Positions 34,536 through 45,731 of a stretch of 64,000 nt of DNA are shown piece after piece. Source of the DNA: Cichorium intybus (Eukaryota > Streptophyta > Magnoliopsida > Asterales > Asteraceae); contig CM042012.1 in NCBI GenBank assembly GCA_023525715.1, positions 62,183,705 through 62,247,704 on the forward strand, given 5' to 3'. Numbering within the stretch: the first letter of the stretch is position 1; each line of letters begins with the position of its first letter. Under the pieces are notes generated by a model. The model saw only the letters and a list, made by a program, of their open reading frames with translations, ran no database searches and was not told the DNA's origin. The translations under genes were made by a program, and so were the position numbers.

Positions 34536-37190
34536 ATGCAAGAGGTGGTGGATAAAGAAATCATGAAGCTACTTGATGCGGGTATCATCTACCCGATTTC
34601 TGACAGCAAATGGGTCAGCCCAATCCATGTCGTTCCTAAGAAGGGAGGAATAACCGTCATCACAAACGAGAAGAATGAAGTTATACCTACCAGAACAGTG
34701 ACTGGATGGCGGGTGTGCATCGATTATCGCAAATTAAACGATGCAACACGAAAAGACCATTTTCCTCTTCCCTTCATTGATCAAATGCTGGAACGTTTAT
34801 CAGGAAAAGCATATTACTGTTTTTTGGATGGTTTTTCAGGTTATTTTCAAATTCCTATTGACCCAGAAGATCAAGAAAAGACCACATTCACCTGCCCTCA
34901 AGGAATCTTCGCATACCGAAGAATGCCTTTTGGTCTATGCAATGCTCCAGCGACTTTTCAAAGATGTGTCTCGGCAATCTTCCATGAAATGATGGAAAAC
35001 TCAATGGAGGTTTTCATGGATGACTTCTCACTTTTTGGTAACTCATTTACCGATTGTTTGTCTAATCTAGACAAAATGCTTAAACGATGTGAAGAAACCA
35101 ATCTAGTGCTCAATTGGGAGAAATGCCACTTCATGGTTAAAGAGGGAATAGTCTTGGGCCACAAAGTGTCGGGTCGAGGAATTGAAGTCGACATAGCAAA
35201 AGTTGAAGTCATTGCTAAACTTCCACCACCGACCAACGTAAAAGGAGTCAGAAGCTTCTTGGGACATGCCGGTTTTTACCGGAGGTTTATAAAAGATTTT
35301 TCTAAAATAACAAAACCTTTAACACAACTTTTACAAAATGATGTAAAATTTGATTTTAATGATGAATGTGTTAATGATTTTGAGTTTTTGAAGCTTCAAT
35401 TAACCACTGCTCCAATCATGATCGGCCCAGACTGGAATCTACCATTTGAACTAATGACAGACGCAAGTGATATCGCATTGGGAGCCGTCCTGGGCCAAAG
35501 AATCGAAAAGAAGTTCAAGCCAATTTACTACATCAGCAAAACTCTGAATCCTGCCCAAGAAAACTACACTACCACTGAAAAAGAACTCCTGGTAGTAGTG
35601 TATGCTTTTGATAAATTCCGGCCTTATCTAATTTTATCAAAAACCATTGTCTATACAGATCACTCAGCAATCAAGTACCTGTTCAACAAGCAAGATGCCA
35701 AACCCCGCTTAATTCGTTGGGTCTTGCTGTTACAAGAATTTGATATTGAAATTCAAGACAAGAAAGGATTCGAGAATTTGGCAGCAGATCATTTGTCAAG
35801 ACTGGAGAATGCGGAGCAGAAGGCGAGAAAAGAAAAGGAAGTAAACGACTCCTTCCCTGAAGAACATGTAATGTCAATTCATGTTAAAATGGAAACCCCT
35901 TGGTATGCGGACATTGTGAACTACCTTGCAGCCAAAGTGCTGATCGGAGGGCTTACTCATCAACAGAAGAAAAAGTTCTTTGCCGACATCAAGTACTACC
36001 TATGGGATGAGCCATACCTTTTTCGATCATGTCCGGATAACATCATAAGGAGGTGTGTACACGGGAAGGAAATTGAAGACATACTTAAGCAATGCCATCA
36101 AGGACCTACAGGTGGACATCACGGAGCAAATTACACCGCGCGAAAAGTGTTTGAAGCATGCTTTTATTGGCCCACAATCTTCAAGGACGCAACAACTTTC
36201 ATCAAGACATGCGATCCGTGTCAGCGAGCGGGTAATATCTCCTCCAAAAATGAAATGCCATTGCATTCTATCCAGGTATGTGAAATTTTCGATGTATGGG
36301 GTATTGACTTTATGGGGCCTTTTCCTAATTCCCAAGGAAAAAAATATATATTGGTTGCGGTTGACTACGTATCAAAGTGGGCTGAAGCAAAAGCTTTACC
36401 CACAAATGATGCTCGAGGTGTGGTTAAATTTTTGAAAACCATTTTTGCATGTTTCGGTGTCCCTAAAGCTCTTATAAGCGATAGGGGTACTCATTTTTGC
36501 AACAAACAAATGGAAAATGCTTTAAATAAGTATGGGGTGACCCATCGAATATCCACACCTTATCACCCGCAATCAAGTGGTCAAACGGAGATCACAAACA
36601 GGGCTTTAAAACGAATTTTGGAAAGATCCGTGGGAACTAGTCGAAAAGATTGGTCCGAAAAGCTTGATGATGCACTCTGGGCTTTTCGAACCGCTTTTAA
36701 AACACCTACTGGCACTACCCCCTACAAATTGGTGTATGGAAAAGCTTGTCACCTCCCAGTTGAGGTTGAACACAAGGCATTCTGGGCCTTAAAATCGTGT
36801 AACTTGGATTTTAATCTTGTCAGTACTAACCGTTTGTGTCAATTAAATGAGCTAAATGAACTGCGAAATGACGCATACGAAAACTCGGCGATTTACAAAG
36901 ACAAAACCAAAAGGTGGCACGATTCAAGGTTAAAAGGAAACAAAGATTTCCAACCAGGGGAGAAAGTCTTACTTTACAATTCGCGCTTAAGACTTTTTCC
37001 TGGAAAGCTAACGACACGATGGTATGGTACGTTCACAATAAAAGCAGTGTATCCACACGGGGCTGTGGATCTTTTTAAGGAAGGAGGAGAAAGTTTCAAA
37101 GTGAACGGACACAGGCTTAAAAGGTATGAAGAAGGCGTTCAAAACGAAAACGAACGCGAAGACATCCCACTCCAAACAGTAGAACCTTAG
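34536..37190 (+). CDS. Athila pol: reverse transcriptase, RNase H, integrase
   Basis: 884 codons, open throughout. RT occupies residues about 1-240: KWVSPIHVVPKKGG, FLDGFSGYFQIPI (first Asp), PFGLCNAPATFQR and the catalytic box FMDDFS at 160-165. RNase H is at about 295-425 (LMTDASDIALGAVLG; TDHSAIKYLF). Integrase has the zinc finger HHGANYTARKVFEACFYW...CDPCQ near 527, the first Asp in WGIDFMGPFP (about 591), the second in ISDRGTHF (about 647) and the Glu in SSGQTEITNRALKR (about 683), then an SH3-like tail (RWYGTFTIKAVYPHG). All catalytic residues I can check are present. It lacks its own start in nature, being read from gag-pol, and the TAG at 34515 and upstream frameshifts cut it off, so this copy could only work by readthrough. 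Confidence 0.93.
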   Translation: MQEVVDKEIMKLLDAGIIYPISDSKWVSPIHVVPKKGGITVITNEKNEVIPTRTVTGWRVCIDYRKLNDATRKDHFPLPFIDQMLERLSGKAYYCFLDGFSGYFQIPIDPEDQEKTTFTCPQGIFAYRRMPFGLCNAPATFQRCVSAIFHEMMENSMEVFMDDFSLFGNSFTDCLSNLDKMLKRCEETNLVLNWEKCHFMVKEGIVLGHKVSGRGIEVDIAKVEVIAKLPPPTNVKGVRSFLGHAGFYRRFIKDFSKITKPLTQLLQNDVKFDFNDECVNDFEFLKLQLTTAPIMIGPDWNLPFELMTDASDIALGAVLGQRIEKKFKPIYYISKTLNPAQENYTTTEKELLVVVYAFDKFRPYLILSKTIVYTDHSAIKYLFNKQDAKPRLIRWVLLLQEFDIEIQDKKGFENLAADHLSRLENAEQKARKEKEVNDSFPEEHVMSIHVKMETPWYADIVNYLAAKVLIGGLTHQQKKKFFADIKYYLWDEPYLFRSCPDNIIRRCVHGKEIEDILKQCHQGPTGGHHGANYTARKVFEACFYWPTIFKDATTFIKTCDPCQRAGNISSKNEMPLHSIQVCEIFDVWGIDFMGPFPNSQGKKYILVAVDYVSKWAEAKALPTNDARGVVKFLKTIFACFGVPKALISDRGTHFCNKQMENALNKYGVTHRISTPYHPQSSGQTEITNRALKRILERSVGTSRKDWSEKLDDALWAFRTAFKTPTGTTPYKLVYGKACHLPVEVEHKAFWALKSCNLDFNLVSTNRLCQLNELNELRNDAYENSAIYKDKTKRWHDSRLKGNKDFQPGEKVLLYNSRLRLFPGKLTTRWYGTFTIKAVYPHGAVDLFKEGGESFKVNGHRLKRYEEGVQNENEREDIPLQTVEP

Positions 37191-37674
37191 AGTGGAATGT
37201 AGTCCAGCTAAAAAGACTCCAAATCAATGAAAAAGAAGCGCTTCCGGGAGGCAACCCGAGTTTTTGATTGGTATGTGCTATTTGTTATTTTTCATTTAGT
37301 TTTATTTGATTTTATATATATTAAAAATATATATATATATAAAAAAAAATATATAAAAAAAAATAAAAAAATAGAAAAATATAACATATAAATAAAATAA
37401 AATTTTGTGGTGAAAATAAAATAAATAAAAGAAACAAGAAATGAAATTAGAGGGCAAATTTTATAAGCTTCAAAGAGGGAAAGCCAGGCGCAGGGCGCAC
37501 CCCGCCCAGGTAAGGGCGCACCGCGCCGGTCATGATTAAAACCAAAGGGGTAAGCTGTCAAACTTCATTTTTACCATCCCTTCTTCCCCTCTAGCGCGAT
37601 CCGCCGAGCAGGAACCCGAGCCAAAACCTCCAAAACTCGATTTTTTCTTCAAAATTCTTGGTTAATCTTCAACT
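37191..37674 (+). other. Non-coding spacer after pol, with hairpin motif and GC block
   Basis: Contains cgggaggcaacccg (37245-37258), a short inverted repeat often seen after pol in Athila-type elements, an A/T-rich stretch, and a GC block at 37484-37528 (gcgcagggcgcac, gggcgcaccgcgcc) that repeats the LTR motif. Confidence 0.7.
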
Positions 37675-39539
37675 ATGGGTATGTTTTCTTTGTTTCCTTC
37701 CTTTCCTTGTGCATCATACTAAGTTTTCTTGCTAGATTTCATAGTTTTTAACATCAAATTGATTGAATTTCTACCAAAATAAGTTCTTGAGTTGAAATTT
37801 CGTATTCCTTGATTATAGTCAAATTTGGGTGTTGTTATGATAGGGTTATTGATACATATGACTAGTAGATTACATTACAAACTTCAAATTGCACAACAAA
37901 ACATCAATTTCACACAAATTTGACAAATTGGGGAAGAACAAACCCTAGAAATTAGATTGTTGATTTTCGATGTAATTGATGTTTGTTTTGTAATATTTGT
38001 GGTCTATTGTATCAATTATCATAATGCATACATGAATATTGGCTGGTTGTAAGCAAAAACTTGAATTAAAAACGATTTGATCATGCAGTGCCTGAGTTGC
38101 CGCAGGGCGCACCCCGCCTGTCCCGGGCGCAGCGCGCCTGCCTCCTGTCAGGCCAATTTTGCTTATTTTTCTTGCTTGTTTGGCTTATTGCTTGAATTAT
38201 TATTGCAGGAACCAAATTCAAAACCTCTAAAACAAGTCACCCATATTTGAGATTTGGAAATTCAGATGAAGAGCGGGATGCAAAATATGTCTTGGCCAAT
38301 TTGCTAAAGAAGGATATGATTGTTGCTCCAGCAGTGGATTGGGACAAGCTGGATGCAATTGGAATATCAGACAAACTGGCACCTTACCTCATCCGCCAAT
38401 TCGAAGATCCATTATTTGGGGTAGTAACGGATGAGGCGTGGAACAACATTTTTCGGATTAACGAAAATGTCCATATGGAGCTCACACTAGAGTTTCTTTC
38501 GACTTTTAAGTATGAGAAAGAAACAACCGAAGAAGACATTCGTTTCCGATTGATGGGGAATTGGCATGATGTGTCCCTTGCCCGATTCGCATATCTCCTA
38601 GACCTTTACCCCGAGGAACTTGCATTTCACCCACACTTCCCGGCTTATCTTTCGACTTATGACAAGGGAGAATTCAGCGAAGGGCGATGCGGTTTATTCT
38701 TTCAAGAAATCGCAAATGTACAAAATACCATACCGCGAGACAATAAAGCTTCACAAATCCAAAATCCGATCCACAGAATGCTCCACCGTCTCCTCGCGTT
38801 TACCGTGAACCAATCATTCGGGTTTGACAAATGCCCGTACCTAGATCTGCCAGCACTGTGGGGAGCAATCAACCCCGATGTGAAATTCCACCTCCCACAC
38901 GCGATTGCAGTATTCTTTAGGGAGCGAGCAAAAGGGCAAAACACGCTTAGCCCAATTTGCGGTGGCAATATGATTACACGAATCGCAAAGAAGTTGGGCA
39001 ATTTTTCCTCCACAAACATGCTCACGGTCAAAACCGAACATCCGAAAATCCTCTCCGAATCCCATTTTAAATCTATGATTCGGAGAGTGGCGCCAAACAC
39101 GTTCGATTTCGTCGGTATTACTTCAACCGTTCCACCACCGGGATATGGGACAGAAGAAGCACAGGCTTCTGCTTCCAGACAGAGCCGACGCCGCCAGCAT
39201 GAGCACGAGCAGCAAGGACCAGAACAAGAGGTAAACTTAAATTTCCTCTATAACCAAATGGTCCAGATGGATTTAAACAGGAGGGAGGAAATGCGCCAAA
39301 TGGATATGCGTCGCCAGCAAGAGGCGAATGCCATGGGACACTACCTGGATGATACATATCAGTTCATGGGCCACATGTATCAGCAGGCAGGATGGCAGCT
39401 GCCCCCGCAGTATCCATATCCGACATGGGATCAGAGGATGGGATACTCAGGACAGTCCAGCGGGGCTCATGGCGATCCATCAGGAGGAGATTATCAGCCG
39501 CAAGGGCATGGATTTGATGAGGCAGATGATTTGGATTGA
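37675..39539 (+). CDS. Athila extra ORF (plant retrotransposon ORF1 family), spliced: 37675-37678 joined to 38209-39539
   Basis: The long frame (38209-39539) has no ATG near its start. Upstream, ATGG at 37675-37678 is followed by a donor gtatgt (37679), and ttattgcag ends at 38208. Joining gives MGTKFKTSKTSHPYLRFGN in frame and 444 residues. The protein matches the ORF1 family known from plant Athila-type elements: WNNIFRINENVHMELTLEFL, RFLMGN-like and SLARFAYLLDLYPEE segments, a central domain to about residue 300, then an Arg/Gln-rich, low-complexity tail (RRREEMRQMD type) ending in acidic DEADDLD. I see no signal peptide or membrane helix. It lies where env-like genes sit in related elements. 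The function is unknown. The coding frame is intact, unlike gag. The intron is 530 bp and carries another GC block (38099-38142). Confidence 0.85.
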
Positions 39540-41140
39540 CATTACTGGTATTGTTTGATATAATTTTATTTTGGGTGATTTCAAAAACAAAAAAAACAAA
39601 AAAAGAAATACTATGATTTGAATTTTTGTTTTTAGTGTGTTTTTATTTGTGGTGTGTTTTATTATTTGTGTGTTTATCTAACCGTGTTGTTTGAGATATT
39701 GTTTGCTTTATTTGATGATTGTGCAGAATGACTGACTTTTGTTTCAGTCCTTTTAATAAATAAAAATAAAAATATAATAAGATCGCACTGAAACGATGAC
39801 ATTTCACGAATATTATTCGATCCATTCAGAGAGCTCCAAGTTCAGCATCTGCAATCACCTGTACAATACCTCAGGGGAGTCGGTTCCAATACTCCTTTTT
39901 CATATGCTTATTTTATAAATATTTATACAACGGGGACGTTGTATTGTTCAAGTATGGGGTAGGGATTGCAGTACTTACATTTGTATTTTATTTGTCTTTG
40001 AGCATTTATAGGTTAATTTCGGGTAAAATTTTGAAAAATTTATAAATCAGATACCATAGTTCAAAGTCATAAAAATTGAATCATATGATTGGTCCAGAGT
40101 TTTGTTTGAAATTCTTTATACTAAACAAATGAGTCACACTTTTAGCCTAACCGACCACTTTGAAACTACTTGTTTGGAAGACAGATGCATGTGCTCAATG
40201 AATTAAGATACGTTTAGAGGAGGTTGATTGGGATGATGTGTACACACAAATATTAAGCCTTGCATATTATTTATCAGAAAGTTCGCATCTAGGCTTCTGA
40301 AAGGATTAGCCATTTGTACTCCCAAGTCTCAACCAACCTTACATTGCCACTTTCTCATCACTATTTTTGATTCATCGGATCCTACAAATGGATTCCTGAT
40401 GAACTTTGAAGACGATCCCCTATTCTACATCATTGGGATCAAGTCATAAAATTGATCGATAATACCAGCTTGATCACAATCTACTTCCACGCATCTAAGA
40501 AAATTCTTAGAAGCCAAGTTCTTGAGAAAAGAGAAAAAAGTCAAAGAGATCCAACGATTAATTAAAGACTTCAAAGAAAATGAAGAGCAAAAAGACGAAA
40601 ACATCAAGAAGTCTACAAAAATTAGAGACTTAACCCGAGCTAAAAATTGAAGATATAGAATATATTGGCATGTCGAGATCGAAGATTGAAGTTTTATGAT
40701 TGGTGATGAGAAAAAGGAAATGAAAGGTTTGAGACGGTAAAAAGTAAAGGACAGTACAAGGGTGAAACTTTCAAAACCGGGTGTTTGCCCAGAGGAAATT
40801 TAAAATCCCAATTTCAATAGGATAAAAGCCTCATAAAAGGTAGATGAAAAGTACCCCCACTGGGTACATCCTCTGTTTCATTTGTCTGATACACACTCCT
40901 AATCACCAAATCTCGACAAGTCTATTCGTCCATCGAGTAGCAAAAGAAAGTGGTTCAATATGCTAAAAGTGGGTAACGTTTGTTCAATATATAGGGTCCT
41001 TACAAAACTGATTCTGACCATGTTGACTGACATTGAACTTTTTCTATGGTGTCTGTATTTGTTTTTTTGGATTGATTTTTAACCTAAAAATTATTCTAAG
41101 AATTGCTTGAGGACAAGCAAAGTTCAAGTATGGGGTATTT
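39540..41140 (+). other. 3' non-coding region of the Athila element and polypurine tract
   Basis: No lasting frame. A Lys/Glu-rich short run (40500-40647) may be a relic. The region ends with attgcttgaggacaagcaa (41102-41120) and aagtatggggtatttt before the 3' LTR. The ggacaagcaa phrase before a g-rich tract recurs at 52732-52760, marking a second element of the same lineage. Confidence 0.7.
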
Positions 41141-42675
41141 TGATATCGCGTAAATTATACATATTTTTCGGGCGATATCAGTGTCATTTTAGTATAGTTT
41201 CATATTTTCCGCACCCCGCCCAGACCAAGGGCGCACTGCGCCTCAGATGATGCCAGATACCGACATGCTGGCCTACTTGATGTTAAAATAATAAAGTGTG
41301 GGTGCATCCAATGATTCAACCGGGTTGCCTAGCATGTGTATAGGCGCACCACGCCTTACCTTTAGGCGCACCGCGCCCTAGATCCGATCTGAAAAGCGAA
41401 CTATCACGTGGCCTTTCCAGCGATAAAGGCTGCCAGATCTTGTCCACCAGGCACACCGCGCCCTGACATAGGCGCACCGCGCCCTGAGTTTTCTCCAGCT
41501 ATAAATAGAACGCCTTGCACGACTATTTTGAGGACCAATGTTAGAATCCAAGAGAGAAATCAGACATTTGACATTCTAGAGCTAGTATATTTCGTGTATT
41601 TCATTATTTCATGTGTGATAATTGTGTTTGAGAGTTATTTACATTACAAGAAGGAGCTAGGATCGTCATTTGTAGCAAGGATTCATCGATTTTAACCGGT
41701 TGGTATCTTTTATCATGTATTCTTCATATTGTTGTTGTATATTTGATACCATGCTAGGCTAGATCCCTGTAGCTTTTGCCTAGGTGATGTTGATTCATTA
41801 ATATAAATTTGTGTTGATCTAGTTCTTGATTCGAGTTAAATATCGGTTAGGATATATAATTTGCATGCTATACATATTGAATGTGATTAAAGTTTATATT
41901 CTTGATAGCCATCTTCATATGATTAAAGTTTATTGACCATTTAAACGTATTGATCATATGAACCATTTTGATGTGTAATTGACACCTATATATCATTGGA
42001 CTAGTTATTGACCATTTAACTAGGGAAGTTATTTTAGTTATAAACTTGATTAGTGAAATAAAACTTATGTCATATTTAGTTACAACTCATGACCATTGAT
42101 TGTATGATCATATCACTATGACCATTAGGGTATGGCCTATGTTTGCATGCTAGATTATATTAATTATTCATGATTATAAGTTATTTAGTTGCATGACCAT
42201 TGTGCTATATTAACTTAGAAATTATAGAATTGGTGACTTGACCATATGATCCTACCACTTAATGCTACCTATTTTAACTCATTGCACATAATCAAAACTA
42301 GTCAACCTAGATTTATATGAATCAACAAATCCTAGGTGAAAGCTTCCCTTGTTATCATTTGATTATATTATCTCTTTATTGTTGTGTTGTTACGATAATT
42401 GTTATTTATTATAACGTCTATTTTACAAGCATCCAAAACTTAGTTTTACGAGTTTTCACTAAAACTCGCCTCTAAACTGTTTGATTGATAATTGAAAACT
42501 TTAAGTTAGTTAATAACTCCCTGTGGAAATTCGATACCTTTACTTACCCAAAACTATACTATTAAATGATCGAGTAATACTTGCTCGTAAGTCTAATAGT
42601 CATATAATTAGGTAAATAATTGGATTAAGACTTTAAAAACATTATAACTACAAGTTAGTTGTTTTGAACACAACA
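41141..42675 (+). repeat. 3' LTR of the Athila-type element
   Basis: Same ends as the 5' LTR but 127 bp shorter: about 139 bases missing after 41211 and 12 extra bases (caccgcgccct region, 41365-41380). TATA box at 41500. It is followed by the AACAC duplication. Confidence 0.95.
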
Positions 42676-42838
42676 AACACCTATCGGTCGACTCCCCCTT
42701 TCATCACCTTTCAACAAATTTGTCGTCCCAACCTTTCACCATCTATCGGTCGACTCCATCCATCCTAACAAACAATTTTGTCTCCAAACCTAATATTTCT
42801 ATAAGTATTTTAATTTGTTAATTAACACTGTAAATCGA
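42676..42838. other. Spacer with a doubled cggtcgactcc motif
   Basis: Two copies of (c/t)tatcggtcgactcc (42681, 42743) with similar flanks (cacctttcaaca / cctttcaccatc). This may be the outer end of the Harbinger relic displaced by the Athila insertion. Confidence 0.4.
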
Positions 42839-42848
42839 TTACATTTTT

Positions 42849-43018
42849 GAGAAATTTTATATCTTCCTAATTTTTTCTCCTACACATCCTCCTAACCATT
42901 TGAAATGATGACAGGTGTCATATTCAATAAAATTAATAATATTTTAATCTATTTGTCATTATTTCACATGGTTAGGAGGATATTTAAGAGGAAAAATTAG
43001 AAGGATATAAAATTTCTC
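42849..43018. mobile_element. Mutator-type MITE, 170 bp
   Basis: Perfect 14-base ends GAGAAATTTTATAT / ATATAAAATTTCTC, with most of the element forming an imperfect hairpin (cctcctaacca / tggttaggagg). It is flanked by TTACATTTTT at 42839-42848 and 43019-43028, a 10-base identical duplication that fits the Mutator superfamily. Confidence 0.85.
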
Positions 43019-43336
43019 TTACATTTTTATTTTACCGGAGCTAATGGCAGAAAATGTGTAACAACGCACATAATTTACTCCTCCATTGGTTTTAATAACA
43101 TGTATCGACATTTATATACGTTCAACCAAAAAAAGCATTTGGTAAATTTAAAAGTTTATATAATAGAAAATTTAAAAGACAACAATATTATACAAGAATA
43201 ATTAACACAAAAATTTTATAAACTGAGAAGCAATTCGGTCTTCATTTATTTAGATTTTAGATATTTGCGTTGAAAATATTTCATATTTGGATTTTTTTCC
43301 TGTATTTATCAAGACCTTTCTGTTTCAGACATCGGC

Positions 43337-43344
43337 TATAAATA
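43337..43344 (+). promoter_or_regulatory. TATA box of the F-box gene
   Basis: TATAAATA, 56 bases upstream of the ATG at 43400, leaving room for a leader of about 30 bases. Confidence 0.7.
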
Positions 43345-43399
43345 CACCTTGCCACTGCCCCTCCAACTCCGACACGGCGGCACCATTACTCTGTTCGCC

Positions 43400-44407
43400 A
43401 TGAGACCTGGTTCTTCTCAAACAACATTCGCCGACGTCCACCCTCTCATCATCCAGACCCAAATCTTACCACGACTAGACGGTCAATCTCTCTCCTCCGT
43501 CGCAACCGCATCATCTTATCTACGAACCCTCAGTTCCCACGACGTTCTCTGGTCTGATATCTGCAAATCCATATGGCCCTCAATAACCCACCCACGTGTC
43601 AACCACGTCATCTCCACCTTCCCCGCCGGCCACCGCTCTTTCTTCCAAGACTCTTTTATGCCTCTAATCAACGACGTCAAACAACCGAATATACACCGTT
43701 CCTGGTCTAACTCCCAACCAGACCGTTCTTGGCCATCTGAACTTATGTCGGCCGTCGATATACGCTACCATGACGACATCATTTACTCTAAAGTAGAATT
43801 CACCGACACCACAACTGATTTCCTATCATCGGCGTTAAGAATTGTATTAAAAGACGATCTGGACGCAGCCGGAATACCCAAATCCATCGACTTGAAAATC
43901 GAGGAGCCCGTACACGACGACGACGAAACAATATCACACCTTAAAGAATCCATAACGTTGAACTGGATCCTAATAGATCCGACGCGGAAACGAGCCGTAA
44001 ACCTATCCAGCATCAAAGCTGTTCTTGCATGGATAAATAACGACATTAGTCTCCGATACGCCGTCGTTTTACCAGGGACTGAGTCGAATGAGATGGTGGA
44101 ATTCAGAATAGAAGTGAAGTTGGCCGTGGGTAAAGGAGGGGTTGCGTTGCACGTGAGGGAGGTGACACTCCATGTACAAGACTTGGCTTGTAATTGTTTG
44201 AGTGGGAAGGACTTTTTGGTAATTACACGTAGGGCATTTTTGGAGAAATATAAAACCAGGAGTACGTCAGTAGTAGATGAGGGTGGTTGCCATAAAAAAG
44301 AATGGGTAAAGAAGGAAGAAACTGTGATGTGTAGGGTTGATTACGCTTATATTATACTGATACTGTCTTTTTTATTGTGCTTTTGTTTTTTGAATATGTT
44401 ATCGTAA
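43400..44407 (+). CDS. F-box protein with a C-terminal membrane anchor (At2g27310/At2g36090-like)
   Basis: 335 codons from the first ATG downstream of the TATA box; the frame is open a little further upstream, but without an ATG. Residues about 10-60 form an F-box (VHPLIIQTQILPRLDGQSL, then VLWSDICKSIWPS), the surface that binds the SKP1-like adaptor of SCF ubiquitin ligases. The segment FPAGHRSFFQDSF and the later WILIDPTRKRAVNLSS and LRYAVVLPG blocks match a single-exon plant F-box family typified by Arabidopsis At2g27310/At2g36090. The tail holds a strong hydrophobic helix (YAYIILILSFLLCFCFLNML), so the protein may sit on a membrane. It has no interrupting stop or intron. It is flanked closely by two Mutator-type elements. 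Substrates are unknown. This is the only intact host gene I recognise in the window. Confidence 0.88.
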   Translation: MRPGSSQTTFADVHPLIIQTQILPRLDGQSLSSVATASSYLRTLSSHDVLWSDICKSIWPSITHPRVNHVISTFPAGHRSFFQDSFMPLINDVKQPNIHRSWSNSQPDRSWPSELMSAVDIRYHDDIIYSKVEFTDTTTDFLSSALRIVLKDDLDAAGIPKSIDLKIEEPVHDDDETISHLKESITLNWILIDPTRKRAVNLSSIKAVLAWINNDISLRYAVVLPGTESNEMVEFRIEVKLAVGKGGVALHVREVTLHVQDLACNCLSGKDFLVITRRAFLEKYKTRSTSVVDEGGCHKKEWVKKEETVMCRVDYAYIILILSFLLCFCFLNMLS

Positions 44408-44500
44408 CAAAATATCAAATGTGTATTTTTCGTGTAATACATGCTTTTTGCATATGACATTTTAAAGACAGCGTGTAAGCGTGTTGTAAATTAGTATATA
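44408..44500 (+). other. 3' flank of the F-box gene
   Basis: AT-rich with several tgta/aata words that could serve as plant polyadenylation signals. No single site stands out. Confidence 0.4.
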
Positions 44501-44509
44501 TAAAATTAA

Positions 44510-44734
44510 GAGTAAATTACATTTTTGGTCCCTATGGTTGGACAAAACTAACAGATAGGTCCTAACTATCTATTTTCCACATTGAAAGTCACTAAGGTTT
44601 GCGTAAATTACCAAATAGAGCCTTGGGCATATAAAAAGACTAAAATGCCATTTTTATTTTTTTATTTCTTTTTCTTTGAATTTGTTATTTATTTTATTAA
44701 TAAAAAAAATACCCCACCCATCTCCCACCCCCAC

Positions 44735-44805
<71 letters not shown>

Positions 44806-45681
44806 AAGCCCTACCAAGATCATCATCTTCTACCTCAGTCCTGCAACTTCTTCATTCATCCCTGAAAAAATGGCTACAAAAATTGGCGTATGAAAAAGAA
44901 AATTACTAGAAACTGGCGTCTTTCTAGCTTTACTACACTGACCCTGCATCATAATTTGACCCTTTTCCCATACCAATTCAACAAATTCATCGTTTGGACT
45001 GCAATCATTGTAACCCAGAAAGATCGATTAATATTAGTATCGAGAAAAGAGAATTTGAAATAAGGAAAAAACTTACATGTATGAAATATCGGTTGGTTTT
45101 TGCTGAGGTGATTCATTATTTCCGTTACCAGATCTATAGAACTCTGAAAGTGGCATGTTTGGATCGAAATTACCACTGCCTTTGAAAAAATTCATTCACA
45201 GCCTTCAAGCCTCTATAATGGCTTCAACCCACTTGTTGAAATAAACACCTGTAAATTATCATGACATCAGATAGGGGAATGTAAGATTACCGCAGATTCA
45301 ATGGCTGAACACATGGCTGAATAGGTTCCGAAACATTAAAGCCGATTTAAACAGAAATTGGATTTAGAGGATACTCTGTGACGGCATCATCAAAACAGAG
45401 TTGTTGAACATGATAGAGTTGTTGATTCTTTGAATATTGCTATTAACGATTGCTTTCGTTTCTTAATCTTCACTGGATCTGGAGTCTCTTTGCGATTTCT
45501 TATCGTTGGAGGTTCCTTCTCCGTTAATGGCGGAATCAAGCTTATAGCTTCGTTGGATATTGATGGGTGCTTCTGTTTTATTTGGATCTGAACCTATATG
45601 CATCGATGCCCCTTTGTTGTCACAAGCAAGTGTGATAATACTTCCAGGTTTTTTGTTTGGATCGTAACTAACTCATCGCGA

Positions 45682-45731
<50 letters not shown>

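Larger units (their letters stand above)
29652..42675 (+). mobile_element. Athila-type Ty3/gypsy retrotransposon, near complete, 13 kb
   Basis: LTRs 29652-31313 (1662 bp) and 41141-42675 (1535 bp), both starting TGATATCGCG and ending GAACACAACA. AACAC flanks both sides (29647-29651, 42676-42680). The primer site TGGCGCCGTTGCCGGGGA is the type used by Athila/Tat elements. The order is gag, protease, RT, RNase H, integrase, then an extra ORF with its own intron, then a 1.6-kb 3' region. A few frame breaks and stops disable gag-pol. It landed in or just upstream of the Harbinger transposase relic. Confidence 0.95.

Noticed and set aside
38702..39100. 132-codon antisense frame in the Athila ORF
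   Set aside because: Shadow of the real sense frame.
44582..44909. Open frames with Ser-Leu runs
   Set aside because: Translation of the (CT)n tract in the MULE arm.
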